Shown here in pieces: positions 42,692 through 50,601 of a stretch of DNA of 64,000 nucleotides. Under the pieces are notes generated by a model. The model was given only the letters and a program-made list of their open reading frames with translations, was not told where the DNA came from and made no database searches. The position numbers were made by a program, and so were the translations under genes. The first letter of the stretch is position 1, and the number at the start of each line of letters is the position of its first letter. The stretch comes from Paramesorhizobium leguminum (GTDB lineage Bacteria > Pseudomonadota > Alphaproteobacteria > Rhizobiales > Rhizobiaceae): the NCBI RefSeq assembly GCF_003217235.1, contig NZ_QJTF01000010.1:1-64000 (forward strand). The letters run 5' to 3'.

Positions 42692-43159
42692 TCAGTGCAT
42701 TTCCTTCATGGGGCGCTTGCCGTGATGCTGGCCATGGTGGGGGCGTTTGCCTGCGCGCATCTCCTTGCGGCTAAGCTTGCCGTCGTCATTGCGATCGAGC
42801 GCCGCGAATTCCTTTGCCCGCTGCTTTTCCACCTCCTCGAGCGTGACCTTGCCATCGCCATTGCTATCAAGGCGGCGCTGCATCCGGTCGGCGGCGCGCG
42901 CCGCCATGCGCTTCATGGCGAGCGCTTCGAGTTCCTCATGGGAGAGGGTTCCATCACCGTTGCTGTCGGCGGATTTCAGTTCGCCCAGCCTGGAAAATTT
43001 CGCGAGATCGACAGGCTCGTTGTTGGTATGTTTGCGGGTCTGATCAGTCATTTCGACCTTCGCGTCGCCGGCGTCCGGCTCATTGTTATCCTGCGCGAGA
43101 GCCGGCGCTGCAAACACAACGGAGGTGGCAAGCACGATATATACTGAAAGCGCTTTCAT
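42692..43159 (-). CDS. Secreted EF-hand calcium-binding protein
   Basis: A 155-residue protein with a signal peptide (MKALSVYIVLATSVVFAAPALA, cleavage after about residue 22). Three EF-hand loops are seen: DSNGDGTLSHEE (about 65-76), DSNGDGKVTLEE (about 98-109) and DRNDDGKLSRKE (about 122-133). Each has the D-x-D/N-x-D-G pattern that coordinates calcium. The C-terminus is His/Lys-rich (HHGQHHGKRP), which could bind other metals. AAAGGAG precedes the ATG. It is divergent from the dehydrogenase operon and is closed by a strong terminator. A role as a periplasmic calcium sensor or buffer is inferred. Confidence 0.9.
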   Translation of the reverse strand: MKALSVYIVLATSVVFAAPALAQDNNEPDAGDAKVEMTDQTRKHTNNEPVDLAKFSRLGELKSADSNGDGTLSHEELEALAMKRMAARAADRMQRRLDSNGDGKVTLEEVEKQRAKEFAALDRNDDGKLSRKEMRAGKRPHHGQHHGKRPMKEMH

Positions 43160-43589
43160 CTATTGAACTCCTTTTACCTATTTCAGATGCGTGGCCTTTG
43201 GGGCCATGCTCAAACGCCATCCAACCGGCGCATGGGCAATATTTGGCTGAGCCAGGTGAACCCTGAATGAATGGCGTTATTAAAGATTTGTAATGAATTT
43301 TACGGGTTTGCGGACTGCGAGAGATGCTCCGGCGCCCGAGGATATGAACGTGACAATTCTACCCCTGCCGTTTTTCCGTCCCGAATTGGACTGACACTGA
43401 ACCAATAACAATTGCAATAAGCCTCTATAAATGGGCTGTGTCCTTTAATAATCTACGCCTAGTAATGAGTGTATCACCGCAATACTATAGTCATCAACGG
43501 AGAAATACACATAAATATTTATTTAATATATTGAGTTTTGCTTGATTCGTCTTGTAGTTTCCGTCAGCCACTCCAATCGGGGGAAGCCG
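43160..43589. other. A/T-rich divergent promoter region, no gene seen
   Basis: 430 bp between the EF-hand gene and the dehydrogenase operon. The right part (43440-43540) is markedly A/T-rich. I see no convincing operator palindrome and no gene; a long minus-strand frame entering from the dehydrogenase genes is a shadow. Confidence 0.4.
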
Positions 43590-44342
43590 ATGATGAAGAC
43601 TTTTGATTCCAGCCTGAGCCGGCGGCAATTCCTTGGGTCCACCGCCGTGACCGTTCTTTTCGCTTCGACGCCGGATGCTCTGGCACGCTCCATTTCCGGG
43701 CGTCTGCCATGGAGTCCTTTCGCGGCCAATCCGCCGACGGCGGTCCGTCCGGGGCCGTGGCTGTTCTTCACGCATGACGAGGCGGTAACGGTTGAAGCCA
43801 TCGTCGACCGGCTCATACCTGCCGACGACTTGAGCGTCGGCGGCAAGGATGCCGGTTGCGCCGTTTTCATCGATCGCCAGCTTGCCGGCTTTTTCGGCAG
43901 CGCGGAGCGGCTTTATATGAAGGGACCTTTCACCAAGGGAACGCCGCAGCAGGGGCTGCAATCGCCGGTTCTGCCGACGGAGCGCTACCGCGCCGGTCTT
44001 GCGCTTCTCAACGAATATTGCCGCAATACACATGCAGGGAAGAGCTTCGTGGAACTTGGCGCGCAAGAGCAGGACGAGGCTCTGCAAGGGCTGGAGCAGG
44101 GGAGCGTCAATCTGGGTGGCTCCGATGGCAAGGCTTTTTTCGAGCTTGTCCTGCAGAACGCGATGGAAGGGTTCTTCGCCGATCCGATTTATGGCGGCAA
44201 CAAGGATATGGCGAGCTGGAAGATGATCGGCTTTCCCGGCGCGCGCTATGATTATCGCGACTTCGTCACCCGGCACAATGAGCGCTATCCGCTTCCCCCC
44301 GTCAGCATCATGGGCCGTGCTGATTGGGGCGGGAAGGGGTGA
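43590..44342 (+). CDS. Gluconate 2-dehydrogenase-type small (gamma) subunit, Tat-exported
   Basis: A 250-residue protein with a twin-arginine signal: 'SRRQFLGSTAVTVLFAST' at residues about 10-27. The mature part has the family pattern FFTHDEAVTVEAIVDRLIPADD, then 'DAGCAVFIDRQLAG'. The gamma subunit helps fold the flavoprotein and carries it across the membrane through Tat. It is the first gene of a three-gene operon (six-base gap to the flavoprotein). The ATG at 43590 follows GGGGGAAG; a second ATG lies next to it. Confidence 0.9.
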   Translation: MMKTFDSSLSRRQFLGSTAVTVLFASTPDALARSISGRLPWSPFAANPPTAVRPGPWLFFTHDEAVTVEAIVDRLIPADDLSVGGKDAGCAVFIDRQLAGFFGSAERLYMKGPFTKGTPQQGLQSPVLPTERYRAGLALLNEYCRNTHAGKSFVELGAQEQDEALQGLEQGSVNLGGSDGKAFFELVLQNAMEGFFADPIYGGNKDMASWKMIGFPGARYDYRDFVTRHNERYPLPPVSIMGRADWGGKG

Positions 44343-44348
44343 GCGGGA

Positions 44349-46115
44349 ATGGCCACGAAACTTCCCCGCAAGGATGCCGTCATCATCGGGCTCGGCTGGA
44401 CCGGATCGATTCTCGCCAATGAGTTGACGGACGAGGGGCTGGATGTCGTCGCCATCGAGCGCGGCCCCTGGCGCAATACCGCGACCGATTTCAATGCCGG
44501 CTATATGCAGGATGAATTGCGCTATGCGATCAGAAAAGAGCTTTTTCTGAGACCCGCGCAGAGCACGCTGACATTTCGCAACAATGCCGGTCAGGAAGCG
44601 CTGCCGGTTCGCGAGTTCGGCTCCTTCCTGCCCGGCAATGGCGTCGGCGGCGCGGGGGTACACTGGAACGGGCAGAACTGGCGCTTCCTGCCCAGCGATT
44701 TTCGCTGCCGCAGCCATCTCACGGAACGCTATGGGGCAAAATTCATCCCTCAAGAACTGACGATCCAGGATTGGGGCGTCACCTATGAGGAGGTGGAGCC
44801 CTATTACGACAAATTCGAATATCTCACCGCCGCTTCCGGCAAGGCGGGCAACATCGCCGGCAAGATTCAGCAAGGCGGCAATCCTTTCGAGGGGCCGCGC
44901 TCTCGCGATTATCCGCTGCCCCCGCTCGATATGGCCTATGGGCCAACCTTGTTTGCCGAAGCCGCCCGCGAGGCCGGTTTTCATCCCTTCCCGCAACCGG
45001 CGTCCAATGCGTCGCGCAGCTATACAAATCCGCTCGGCGTGCAGATGGGTGCGTGCAGCTATTGCGGGTTTTGCGAACGCTTCGGCTGCGCCAATTACAG
45101 CAAGGCAAGCCCGCAGACGACCATTCTACCGGTGCTGATGCGCAAATCCAATTTCGAGTGCCGCACGGAATCCGAAGTGGTCAGGATCAATCTGGACAGG
45201 TCCGGCAAACGCGCCACGGGCGTCACCTATGTCGACGCGCAGGGGCAGGAATGGGAGCAGCCGGGCGACCTCGTGCTCGTTTGCGCCTTCATTCTCTTCA
45301 ATGTGCATCTGCTGCTCGTGTCCAAGATCGGCAAGCCCTACGACCCGAAAACGGCGAGCGGCACGGTCGGGCGCAATTACGCCTACCAGACCATGGGAGG
45401 AGTAGAATTGTTCTTTGATAACAAGAACTTCAACCCTTTCATCTCAACCGGCGCCATGGGGCAATGCATCGACAATTTCAACGGCGATAACTTCGATCAT
45501 TCCGGTCTCGGTTTCGCCGGCGGCGCCGTCGTCATGGCCAATGGGACCAATGCGCGCCCCATCCTGACGCGCCCGACCCCGCCCGGCACCCCGCGCTGGG
45601 GCGCGACATGGAAGAAGGCCACAACCGACAATTATCTGAGCAGTCTCTATATCAGCGCGCAGGGCGGAAGCTATGCCGTGCGCGGCAATTACCTGGACCT
45701 AGACCCGACCTACAAGGATCGCCTGGGCCGTCCGCTCCTGCGCATGACGTTCGATTTTCCCGATAACGACATCCGCATGATCCATTATGCGGTCGACAAA
45801 GCGGTAGAGATCGGAAAGATCATGAACCCGCGCCAGATCGTGCCGCATTATCCGGCAAAGCCGTACAGCATCGTTCCCTATCAGACCACGCACAATATCG
45901 GCGGCGCGATCATGGGTAGTGACCCCTCGACGAGCGTCGTCAACAAATATCTGCAGAGCTGGGATGTGCCGAATGTCTTCGTCGTCGGTGCGTCCGCCTT
46001 TCCGCAGAATTCCGGCTACAATCCGACCGGCACGGTCGGCGCGCTGGCATATAAAGCCGCGGATGCCATCCGCACCCTCTATTTGAAGAACGAAGGTCCG
46101 CTGGTGCCGGCATGA
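44349..46115 (+). CDS. GMC-type flavoprotein large subunit of membrane dehydrogenase
   Basis: A 588-residue GMC oxidoreductase. The FAD motif GLGWTGS begins at residue 14. A cysteine cluster C236-S-Y-C239-G-F-C242-E-R-F-G-C247 matches the Fe-S hinge described for FAD-glucose/sorbitol dehydrogenases, and it could pass electrons to the cytochrome. The C-terminal catalytic region has 'TTHNIGGAIMGSDPSTS' and 'SAFPQNSGYNPTGTVGALAY' with a His/Asn pair. It oxidises a polyol or aldonic acid such as gluconate or sorbitol in the periplasm. No Tat signal of its own, so it relies on the gamma subunit. The next gene overlaps by four bases. Confidence 0.92.
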   Translation: MATKLPRKDAVIIGLGWTGSILANELTDEGLDVVAIERGPWRNTATDFNAGYMQDELRYAIRKELFLRPAQSTLTFRNNAGQEALPVREFGSFLPGNGVGGAGVHWNGQNWRFLPSDFRCRSHLTERYGAKFIPQELTIQDWGVTYEEVEPYYDKFEYLTAASGKAGNIAGKIQQGGNPFEGPRSRDYPLPPLDMAYGPTLFAEAAREAGFHPFPQPASNASRSYTNPLGVQMGACSYCGFCERFGCANYSKASPQTTILPVLMRKSNFECRTESEVVRINLDRSGKRATGVTYVDAQGQEWEQPGDLVLVCAFILFNVHLLLVSKIGKPYDPKTASGTVGRNYAYQTMGGVELFFDNKNFNPFISTGAMGQCIDNFNGDNFDHSGLGFAGGAVVMANGTNARPILTRPTPPGTPRWGATWKKATTDNYLSSLYISAQGGSYAVRGNYLDLDPTYKDRLGRPLLRMTFDFPDNDIRMIHYAVDKAVEIGKIMNPRQIVPHYPAKPYSIVPYQTTHNIGGAIMGSDPSTSVVNKYLQSWDVPNVFVVGASAFPQNSGYNPTGTVGALAYKAADAIRTLYLKNEGPLVPA

Positions 46116-47356
46116 AACCAATATTCGCGCTTTTGCCGCTTGTGATGGCGGCCATTCTCGGTGCAAGCCTTAACGCGAGGGGGCAGGTGGCGACGGATAG
46201 CCAGTCCTTCGAGCAGATCGAGCGCGGGCGCTATCTCGCGACGATTGGCGATTGCGTCGCCTGCCATACGGCGCCGGGCGGCAAACCCTATGCCGGCGGC
46301 CTTCCGATCGATACCCCGTTCGGCAAGCTGGTCTCGCCGAACATCACGCCGGACCGGGCAACCGGCATCGGCGCCTGGACGGACGACCAGTTCGTGCAGG
46401 CCTTGCAGCAAGGAATTTCGCCGCGTGGTCATCTCTATCCGGCGATGCCTTATCCCGCCTACACAAAGGTGAGCCGCGACGATATCATCGCCATCCGCGC
46501 CTTTCTCAATACGCTACAGCCGGTGACCAACCATCTTGATCTGAACCAGCTTCGTTTCCCATACAATATTCGTGAGAATATGAGGGCGTGGAACGCGCTC
46601 CATTTCACGCCGGGCGAATTCAAGCCGGATCCAGATAAATCGGCCCAGTGGAACCGTGGCGCCTATCTGGTCGAGGGGCTTGGCCATTGCGGCACCTGCC
46701 ATACGCCGAAAACGCCGCTGGGCGGAGACAGGAACAATGATTTCCTGCAAGGGGCGACGCTTCAGAGCTGGTTCGCCCCTGATCTCACCAGCTCCATGCG
46801 CAAAGGGCTTGGCGGCTGGTCGCTGGCGGATATCGTTCAATATCTCAAGACCGGCGTGAACAGGCATACGGTGGCTTCGGGCCCGATGGCGGAAGCCATC
46901 ACCAATTCCACGTCAAAGCTTCAAGATCAGGATCTGATGGCGATTGCTACCTATTTGAAGGATTTGCCGTCTGATAGCGCCACGGCTCTTGTGCCCGTCG
47001 CGGCGGACGACAAGCGCATGGTGGCGGGCAAGGCGATCTACCAGGATACATGCAGCGCTTGCCATCAGGAAACGGGGGAGGGGGCGCAACATCTCTTCCC
47101 GGCGCTGGCAGGGAACGCCGTTGTTCAATCGGCGAACCCGACGACGCTCATTCGCGTCGTGCTCGCCGGATCGCAAGGAGTGGCCACGGCCGCCGCTCCG
47201 ACGGCGCCGGCCATGCCCTCCTTCGCATGGCGGCTCAGCGATGAAGAAATTGCCTCGCTCCTGACCTATGTGCGCAACAGCTGGGGCAATGCGGCAGCAC
47301 CGGTCGAGGCAGCCGAGGTGACGAAGCTTCGCCAAACCCTCACCACCGTTCCATAA
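46112..47356 (+). CDS. Triheme cytochrome c subunit of the dehydrogenase
   Basis: A 414-residue protein with a signal peptide (about 24 residues). Three haem-binding CxxCH motifs are found: C48-VA-CH, C193-GT-CH and C314-SA-CH. Family segments include 'RGRYLATIGDCVACHTAPGG' and 'IGAWTDDQFVQALQQGISP'. The third domain is a typical class I cytochrome. It takes electrons from the flavoprotein and passes them to ubiquinone or a terminal oxidase. The start overlaps the flavoprotein stop (ATGA). Ends with TAA at 47356. Confidence 0.95.
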   Translation: MKPIFALLPLVMAAILGASLNARGQVATDSQSFEQIERGRYLATIGDCVACHTAPGGKPYAGGLPIDTPFGKLVSPNITPDRATGIGAWTDDQFVQALQQGISPRGHLYPAMPYPAYTKVSRDDIIAIRAFLNTLQPVTNHLDLNQLRFPYNIRENMRAWNALHFTPGEFKPDPDKSAQWNRGAYLVEGLGHCGTCHTPKTPLGGDRNNDFLQGATLQSWFAPDLTSSMRKGLGGWSLADIVQYLKTGVNRHTVASGPMAEAITNSTSKLQDQDLMAIATYLKDLPSDSATALVPVAADDKRMVAGKAIYQDTCSACHQETGEGAQHLFPALAGNAVVQSANPTTLIRVVLAGSQGVATAAAPTAPAMPSFAWRLSDEEIASLLTYVRNSWGNAAAPVEAAEVTKLRQTLTTVP

Positions 47357-47611
47357 TTTTATACCGACAGGCGCGGCGGTTTGTGAGCATTTTCCTTTCC
47401 AGAAGCGCCGCGACCATTTTGCACTTTTTTACAAGGACGGCTCTCCACCGCGGAGCCCAAAATAGGCCATTTCCCGCACGTACCCTTGGCCAAGGATATT
47501 TTCTGCGCCCGCAAAGCAAAAATTAACCATATTTGCCCATCTTTTCTCATAACTTCGGTCAAGATGGAGGAGCCCGGATATCCCGCAACGGCGATTGTTC
47601 GCCGGTTTAGA

Positions 47612-47656
47612 GCATGGTCCCGCAGAGTTGCAGACTTTTCGGAATTGATCATGCGG
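47612..47656. repeat. Dispersed palindromic repeat copy
   Basis: GCATGGTCCCGCAGAGTTGC…GACTTTTCGG…GATCATGCGG, a diverged member of the 31984/33333 family. The remainder of 47357-47666 shows no gene. Confidence 0.65.
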
Positions 47657-47666
47657 CTAATCACCC

Positions 47667-48899
47667 TTGCGGGATGGATCGGGCTTGTGTGTGCGTTTGG
47701 TGCGTAAAGTCGTTCGTTGTCAGTCCCTGCCTCACTCCTTGGGCCGCGTGGTGCGCCCGCTCTTGATCGCTTCCGGCAGCGCCGCTTTTGCTGGCGCGAC
47801 GCTTTGGTCGGTCATTGGCATGATGGCGGTGAGCAACCCGATTACCGGTTCGAGCCATTATCTCCCCAAGCCACAGCTTTCTTCGGTGAAGAAAATGCGC
47901 ACACAGCCATTGGATCAGCAGGCACGGGGCAGTATGGCGAAAAAGCTGCTCGCCGAGGCTGAAACCGCCATTGCCATGATGAACCCGGTCGTCGATGACG
48001 AAAAGACCGGGCGCCCGATAAAGCAGGCCGATTCCATGCGGATGGCCGGCGCGCCGGCGTTGGACCGGTTCGGGTCGCGGTCCATGGCTCACCCGGATAA
48101 ACCTCAGATATTGCTCGCCTATGCCGGACGCCCTTCAAACAGCGCGGCGCGAGCGGCATTGTCGGCCTTGTTGGCGCCATCAGGGAAAGACAGTCCATCC
48201 GCGACGGAGGCCACTGATGATTTGGAGCAGGCGGAGGCGGAACTTCCGGACAATATTCCGCTACCGCAGCTTCGCCCGCTTGGCGAGATCCGCAAACCCG
48301 CTCTCGAAGGCGCCAAGGCGCTTGCCAGGGCCGCCGTACCGCCGGCATCCGGTGACGAGGATCGCGAAACCGCGAAGCCGCAGCTCATCGCCTATGCGCG
48401 CCCGAACGCTCCGCAGAAGGGGAGTGGTGGCCTTGGCCAGACGTTCCGTGATCTGTTCGGCAACCGGCCCAAGGCGGGAAACGGCATCGCGGTTTATGAT
48501 ATCAGCGCGGCCAAGGTCTATATGCCCGACGGCAGCGTACTCGAAGCGCATTCAGGCATTGGCAAGATGGCGGACAATCCGCGATACGCGCATGTCAAGA
48601 TGAACGGCCCGACCCCGCCGCATACCTATAATCTCAGGATGCGGGAAAGCCGCTTCCACGGCGTCGAGGCGATCCGCATGTTGCCCGTCGATGGGAAGAA
48701 CAAATATGGCCGTGATGGGTTTCTCACCCACAGCTATCTTTTGCGCGGCGGGCGTGAGGAATCGCATGGCTGCGTCGCTTTCGAGGATTATGACCGCTTC
48801 CTCAATGCATTCAAGCAAGGCAAAGTGAAGCAGATGATCGTAGTGCCGGGCCGGGGAGAGGCGACCATGCGCCTCGTTTCCAATGGCGGCAGGGTTTAA
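47667..48899 (+). CDS. DUF2778 protein, L,D-transpeptidase-like, membrane-anchored
   Basis: A 410-residue protein. A membrane segment lies near residues 30-55 (PLLIASGSAAFAGATLWSVIGMMAV), followed by a long low-complexity Ala/Pro/Glu linker. The C-terminal domain (about 270-405) is DUF2778: 'GIAVYDISAAKVYMPDGSVLEAHSG' and the catalytic SHGC (Ser366-Cys369) after 'YLLRGGREE', as in the YkuD-type fold. Members cut or cross-link peptidoglycan in the periplasm; a DUF2778 protein is a type VI effector (Tlde1) in Salmonella. No T6SS genes are nearby, so a housekeeping wall role is more likely. The TTG at 47667 is uncertain; a GTG at 47700 is possible. Confidence 0.82.
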   Translation: MRDGSGLCVRLVRKVVRCQSLPHSLGRVVRPLLIASGSAAFAGATLWSVIGMMAVSNPITGSSHYLPKPQLSSVKKMRTQPLDQQARGSMAKKLLAEAETAIAMMNPVVDDEKTGRPIKQADSMRMAGAPALDRFGSRSMAHPDKPQILLAYAGRPSNSAARAALSALLAPSGKDSPSATEATDDLEQAEAELPDNIPLPQLRPLGEIRKPALEGAKALARAAVPPASGDEDRETAKPQLIAYARPNAPQKGSGGLGQTFRDLFGNRPKAGNGIAVYDISAAKVYMPDGSVLEAHSGIGKMADNPRYAHVKMNGPTPPHTYNLRMRESRFHGVEAIRMLPVDGKNKYGRDGFLTHSYLLRGGREESHGCVAFEDYDRFLNAFKQGKVKQMIVVPGRGEATMRLVSNGGRV

Positions 48900-48976
48900 A
48901 TATCGCGATTATCGCTTCCTTTACGGCTGATGCCGCAATTTTATGTGGGCGTGTGGAAGAAAGAGGCCTAAGTGCA

Positions 48977-49357
48977 ATGATCCGAATGTCGCTTGCCGCC
49001 ATTCTCCTTGTTCTTTCCGCTCTGCCGGTGCCGGCGCAGGACGCAAGCATCGATTGCAGCAATGCGATAACGCAGGCTGCGATGGATAAATGCGCGTCCC
49101 GCCAATATTGGTTGGCCGATGCCCAGCTCAACACGGTCTACAAGCAGGTCAGGGCGACAATGCAGGCAAAGGACAGGCAAGCGCTCCTTCAGGCGCAACG
49201 CGCCTGGGTCCGCAGCCGTGACCGGGAATGCGCCGTCAGCGGGATGGCGGCGGATGGGGGGACCATGCAGCCCTTGCTGATAATTTCCTGCATGACGCAA
49301 AGGACGACCGACCGCACCGCGGAACTTGAAAAGCTCCTCCCGCCATCCGGGAAATAA
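48977..49357 (+). CDS. LprI/DUF1311-like secreted protein
   Basis: A 126-residue protein with a signal peptide (MIRMSLAAILLVLSALPVPAQ). The mature part shows the DUF1311 pattern: 'DCSNAITQAAMDKCASRQYWLADAQLN', 'VYKQV' and 'LLQAQRAWVRSRDRECAV', with four cysteines that can form two disulfides. LprI-type domains are found in lysozyme inhibitors and many small periplasmic proteins. It follows the DUF2778 gene by 77 bp and precedes the GT29-like gene by three bases, so it may be in one transcript with that gene. Confidence 0.85.
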   Translation: MIRMSLAAILLVLSALPVPAQDASIDCSNAITQAAMDKCASRQYWLADAQLNTVYKQVRATMQAKDRQALLQAQRAWVRSRDRECAVSGMAADGGTMQPLLIISCMTQRTTDRTAELEKLLPPSGK

Positions 49358-49360
49358 TTC

Positions 49361-49972
49361 ATGTCTCGCCGTACCATCATGATCGTCGGCAATGGCAGCG
49401 TGCCGGAAGGCGCCGCGGCGAAAATCGATGCGGCCGATACCGTGATCCGCTTTAACGATTGCCGTTCGGTTGGCCCAAGCGGCAGCAAGACCGATATCGT
49501 CGCCGTCTGCAATACAGGCCGTCCGGCGCGCTCGATGCTTGAAGGCGGCTGGAAGACCAACGCGGCGGTGTGCCGGGCCAAAGAGATATGGAGCGTGCGG
49601 TCAGCTGAAAAATTCAGCAAAATGCGCGCCGGGTTGATCGAAGCCTATCCTGATCTGGGTGACTTCTGCGACGATTATACGCGTGATTTCGCGGCTTATG
49701 CGGAAATGACTGGCCGGCTTCACCGCGTTCTTCCGGCGCATGTGCATGAGCAACTCGACCGCGATCTGGCTCGCTTTTCGCCGGCACCCTATGTTGTGCC
49801 GTCGAGCGGCATGGTGGTGATCGCCGCCGTTCTCTCAGGTTTCGCGAAACGGGAAGATGACGTGATGCTGACTGGCTTCGATCATGTTGGCTGGGAATTG
49901 CACCCTTTCACCGCCGAACGGCGGCTGGTCGAGACCTTGATTTCCCAAGGGCATCTGCGGCGCCTCGCCTGA
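49361..49972 (+). CDS. GT29 (sialyltransferase)-like protein
   Basis: A 203-residue protein. 'IMIVGNGSVPEGAAAKIDAADTVIRFND' reproduces the L-sialylmotif pattern of glycosyltransferase family 29 (VGNxx…G..ID..D.VIRxN). 'VPSSGMVVIAAVLSG' resembles the S-motif (P..G). No signal peptide or membrane segment is present. Similar rhizobial genes have been labelled 'urease operon accessory protein', but no urease genes are here. It starts three bases after the LprI-like stop, so it may be co-translated. The donor and acceptor are unknown. Confidence 0.7.
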   Translation: MSRRTIMIVGNGSVPEGAAAKIDAADTVIRFNDCRSVGPSGSKTDIVAVCNTGRPARSMLEGGWKTNAAVCRAKEIWSVRSAEKFSKMRAGLIEAYPDLGDFCDDYTRDFAAYAEMTGRLHRVLPAHVHEQLDRDLARFSPAPYVVPSSGMVVIAAVLSGFAKREDDVMLTGFDHVGWELHPFTAERRLVETLISQGHLRRLA

Positions 49973-50185
49973 TGTTTTCAGGAGGGGCGGGGCATCTCTG
50001 CAGTCCATGCCAGGTCATGTGATTTCGTTCGGAGATTATTTGCAAAGGCGGAAATGAGAAATCAAAATATAGTTTGGTTTTACTTTAAGTAATTTGCGAC
50101 TTTTATGTAACATAAACAGTCGAATAACCATAATGTACATAATCTCTTCGATGGTCGGCGTCATCTATGCTATACGCGAGTCGTT

Positions 50186-50294
50186 GGGTTCAAATTTGGC
50201 TCCTCCCTGAACTCAATACTGAGCATGGCGCCTCCTCCCTGCCGTGTTCAAAAATATGGCCCGCTGCATCCTCCTCCCGCAGCGGGCCTTTTTA
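50186..50294 (+). ncRNA. Anti-Shine-Dalgarno small RNA, 'cuckoo'/ar14-like, copy on plus strand
   Basis: Three hairpins in a row, each with a C/U-rich loop. SL1: GGGTTCA/TGAACTC (50186-50214) with CTCCTCCC in the loop. SL2: GAGCATGGCG/TGCCGTGTTC (50221-50249), loop CCTCCTCCC. SL3: GGCCCGCTGC/GCAGCGGGCC (50258-50288), loop ATCCTCCTCCC, followed by TTTTT, a textbook terminator. CCUCCUCCC loops are the hallmark of the alphaproteobacterial ar14/cuckoo RNAs, which are thought to bind Shine-Dalgarno sequences. The start is a guess; a TATGCT/CTATAC box lies about 15-20 bp upstream. Confidence 0.85.
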
Positions 50295-50347
50295 TTGGCC
50301 GAACAGCAGGGATTTTTGGTGCAGGTGAGGAATTTTTAGCGAGAGCT

Positions 50348-50460
50348 GAAAACAACAACACCCGCCGCGGGAGGAGGTGCGGCGGGTGTGTTAGGTTAAG
50401 GCCAGCTTGGGAGGAGGAGGCGCCAGCCTTAAATCGCTTGGGTTTGGGAGGAGGTAAACC
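50348..50460 (-). ncRNA. Anti-Shine-Dalgarno small RNA, 'cuckoo'/ar14-like, copy on minus strand
   Basis: Read on the minus strand: SL1 GGTTT-ACCTCCTCCC-AAACC (50441-50460), SL2 AAGGCTGGC…GCTGGCCTT with loop GCCTCCTCCTCCCAA (50398-50430), SL3 ACACCCGCCGC/GCGGCGGGTGT (50358-50389) with loop ACCTCCTCCC, followed by TTGTTGTTTT as terminator. It faces the plus-strand copy, terminator to terminator, about 60 bp apart. The stem sequences differ completely; only the loop motif is shared. Confidence 0.85.
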
Positions 50461-50601
50461 CTTGCGAAGCTCTATCGTTGAAAATCAAAATAAACCAATC
50501 GCCGGAAATGAGAATGCACAATAGTGCATGGCAGCAATGTATCTGGTGCATTGCAAAATCCCATCCCTCCGATCTTGTGCCGCCAATCTCATACCCCAAT
50601 C

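Noticed and set aside
43494-44996. A 500-codon minus-strand open frame opposite the dehydrogenase genes
   Set aside because: Shadow of the Tat-signal and GMC genes, which have clear motifs and ribosome binding sites.
47667-48899. Type VI secretion effector (Tlde1-like)
   Set aside because: Only the DUF2778 domain is shared; the membrane anchor and long linker differ and no T6SS or clear immunity gene is adjacent.
49361-49972. Urease accessory protein
   Set aside because: The label is sometimes attached to such genes, but no urease or nickel genes are in the window and the sequence fits the GT29 motif instead.
50225-50524. A 99-codon open frame in the small RNA region
   Set aside because: It crosses both terminator hairpins, has repeated Arg/Pro and no ribosome binding site. 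The hairpins explain the sequence better.
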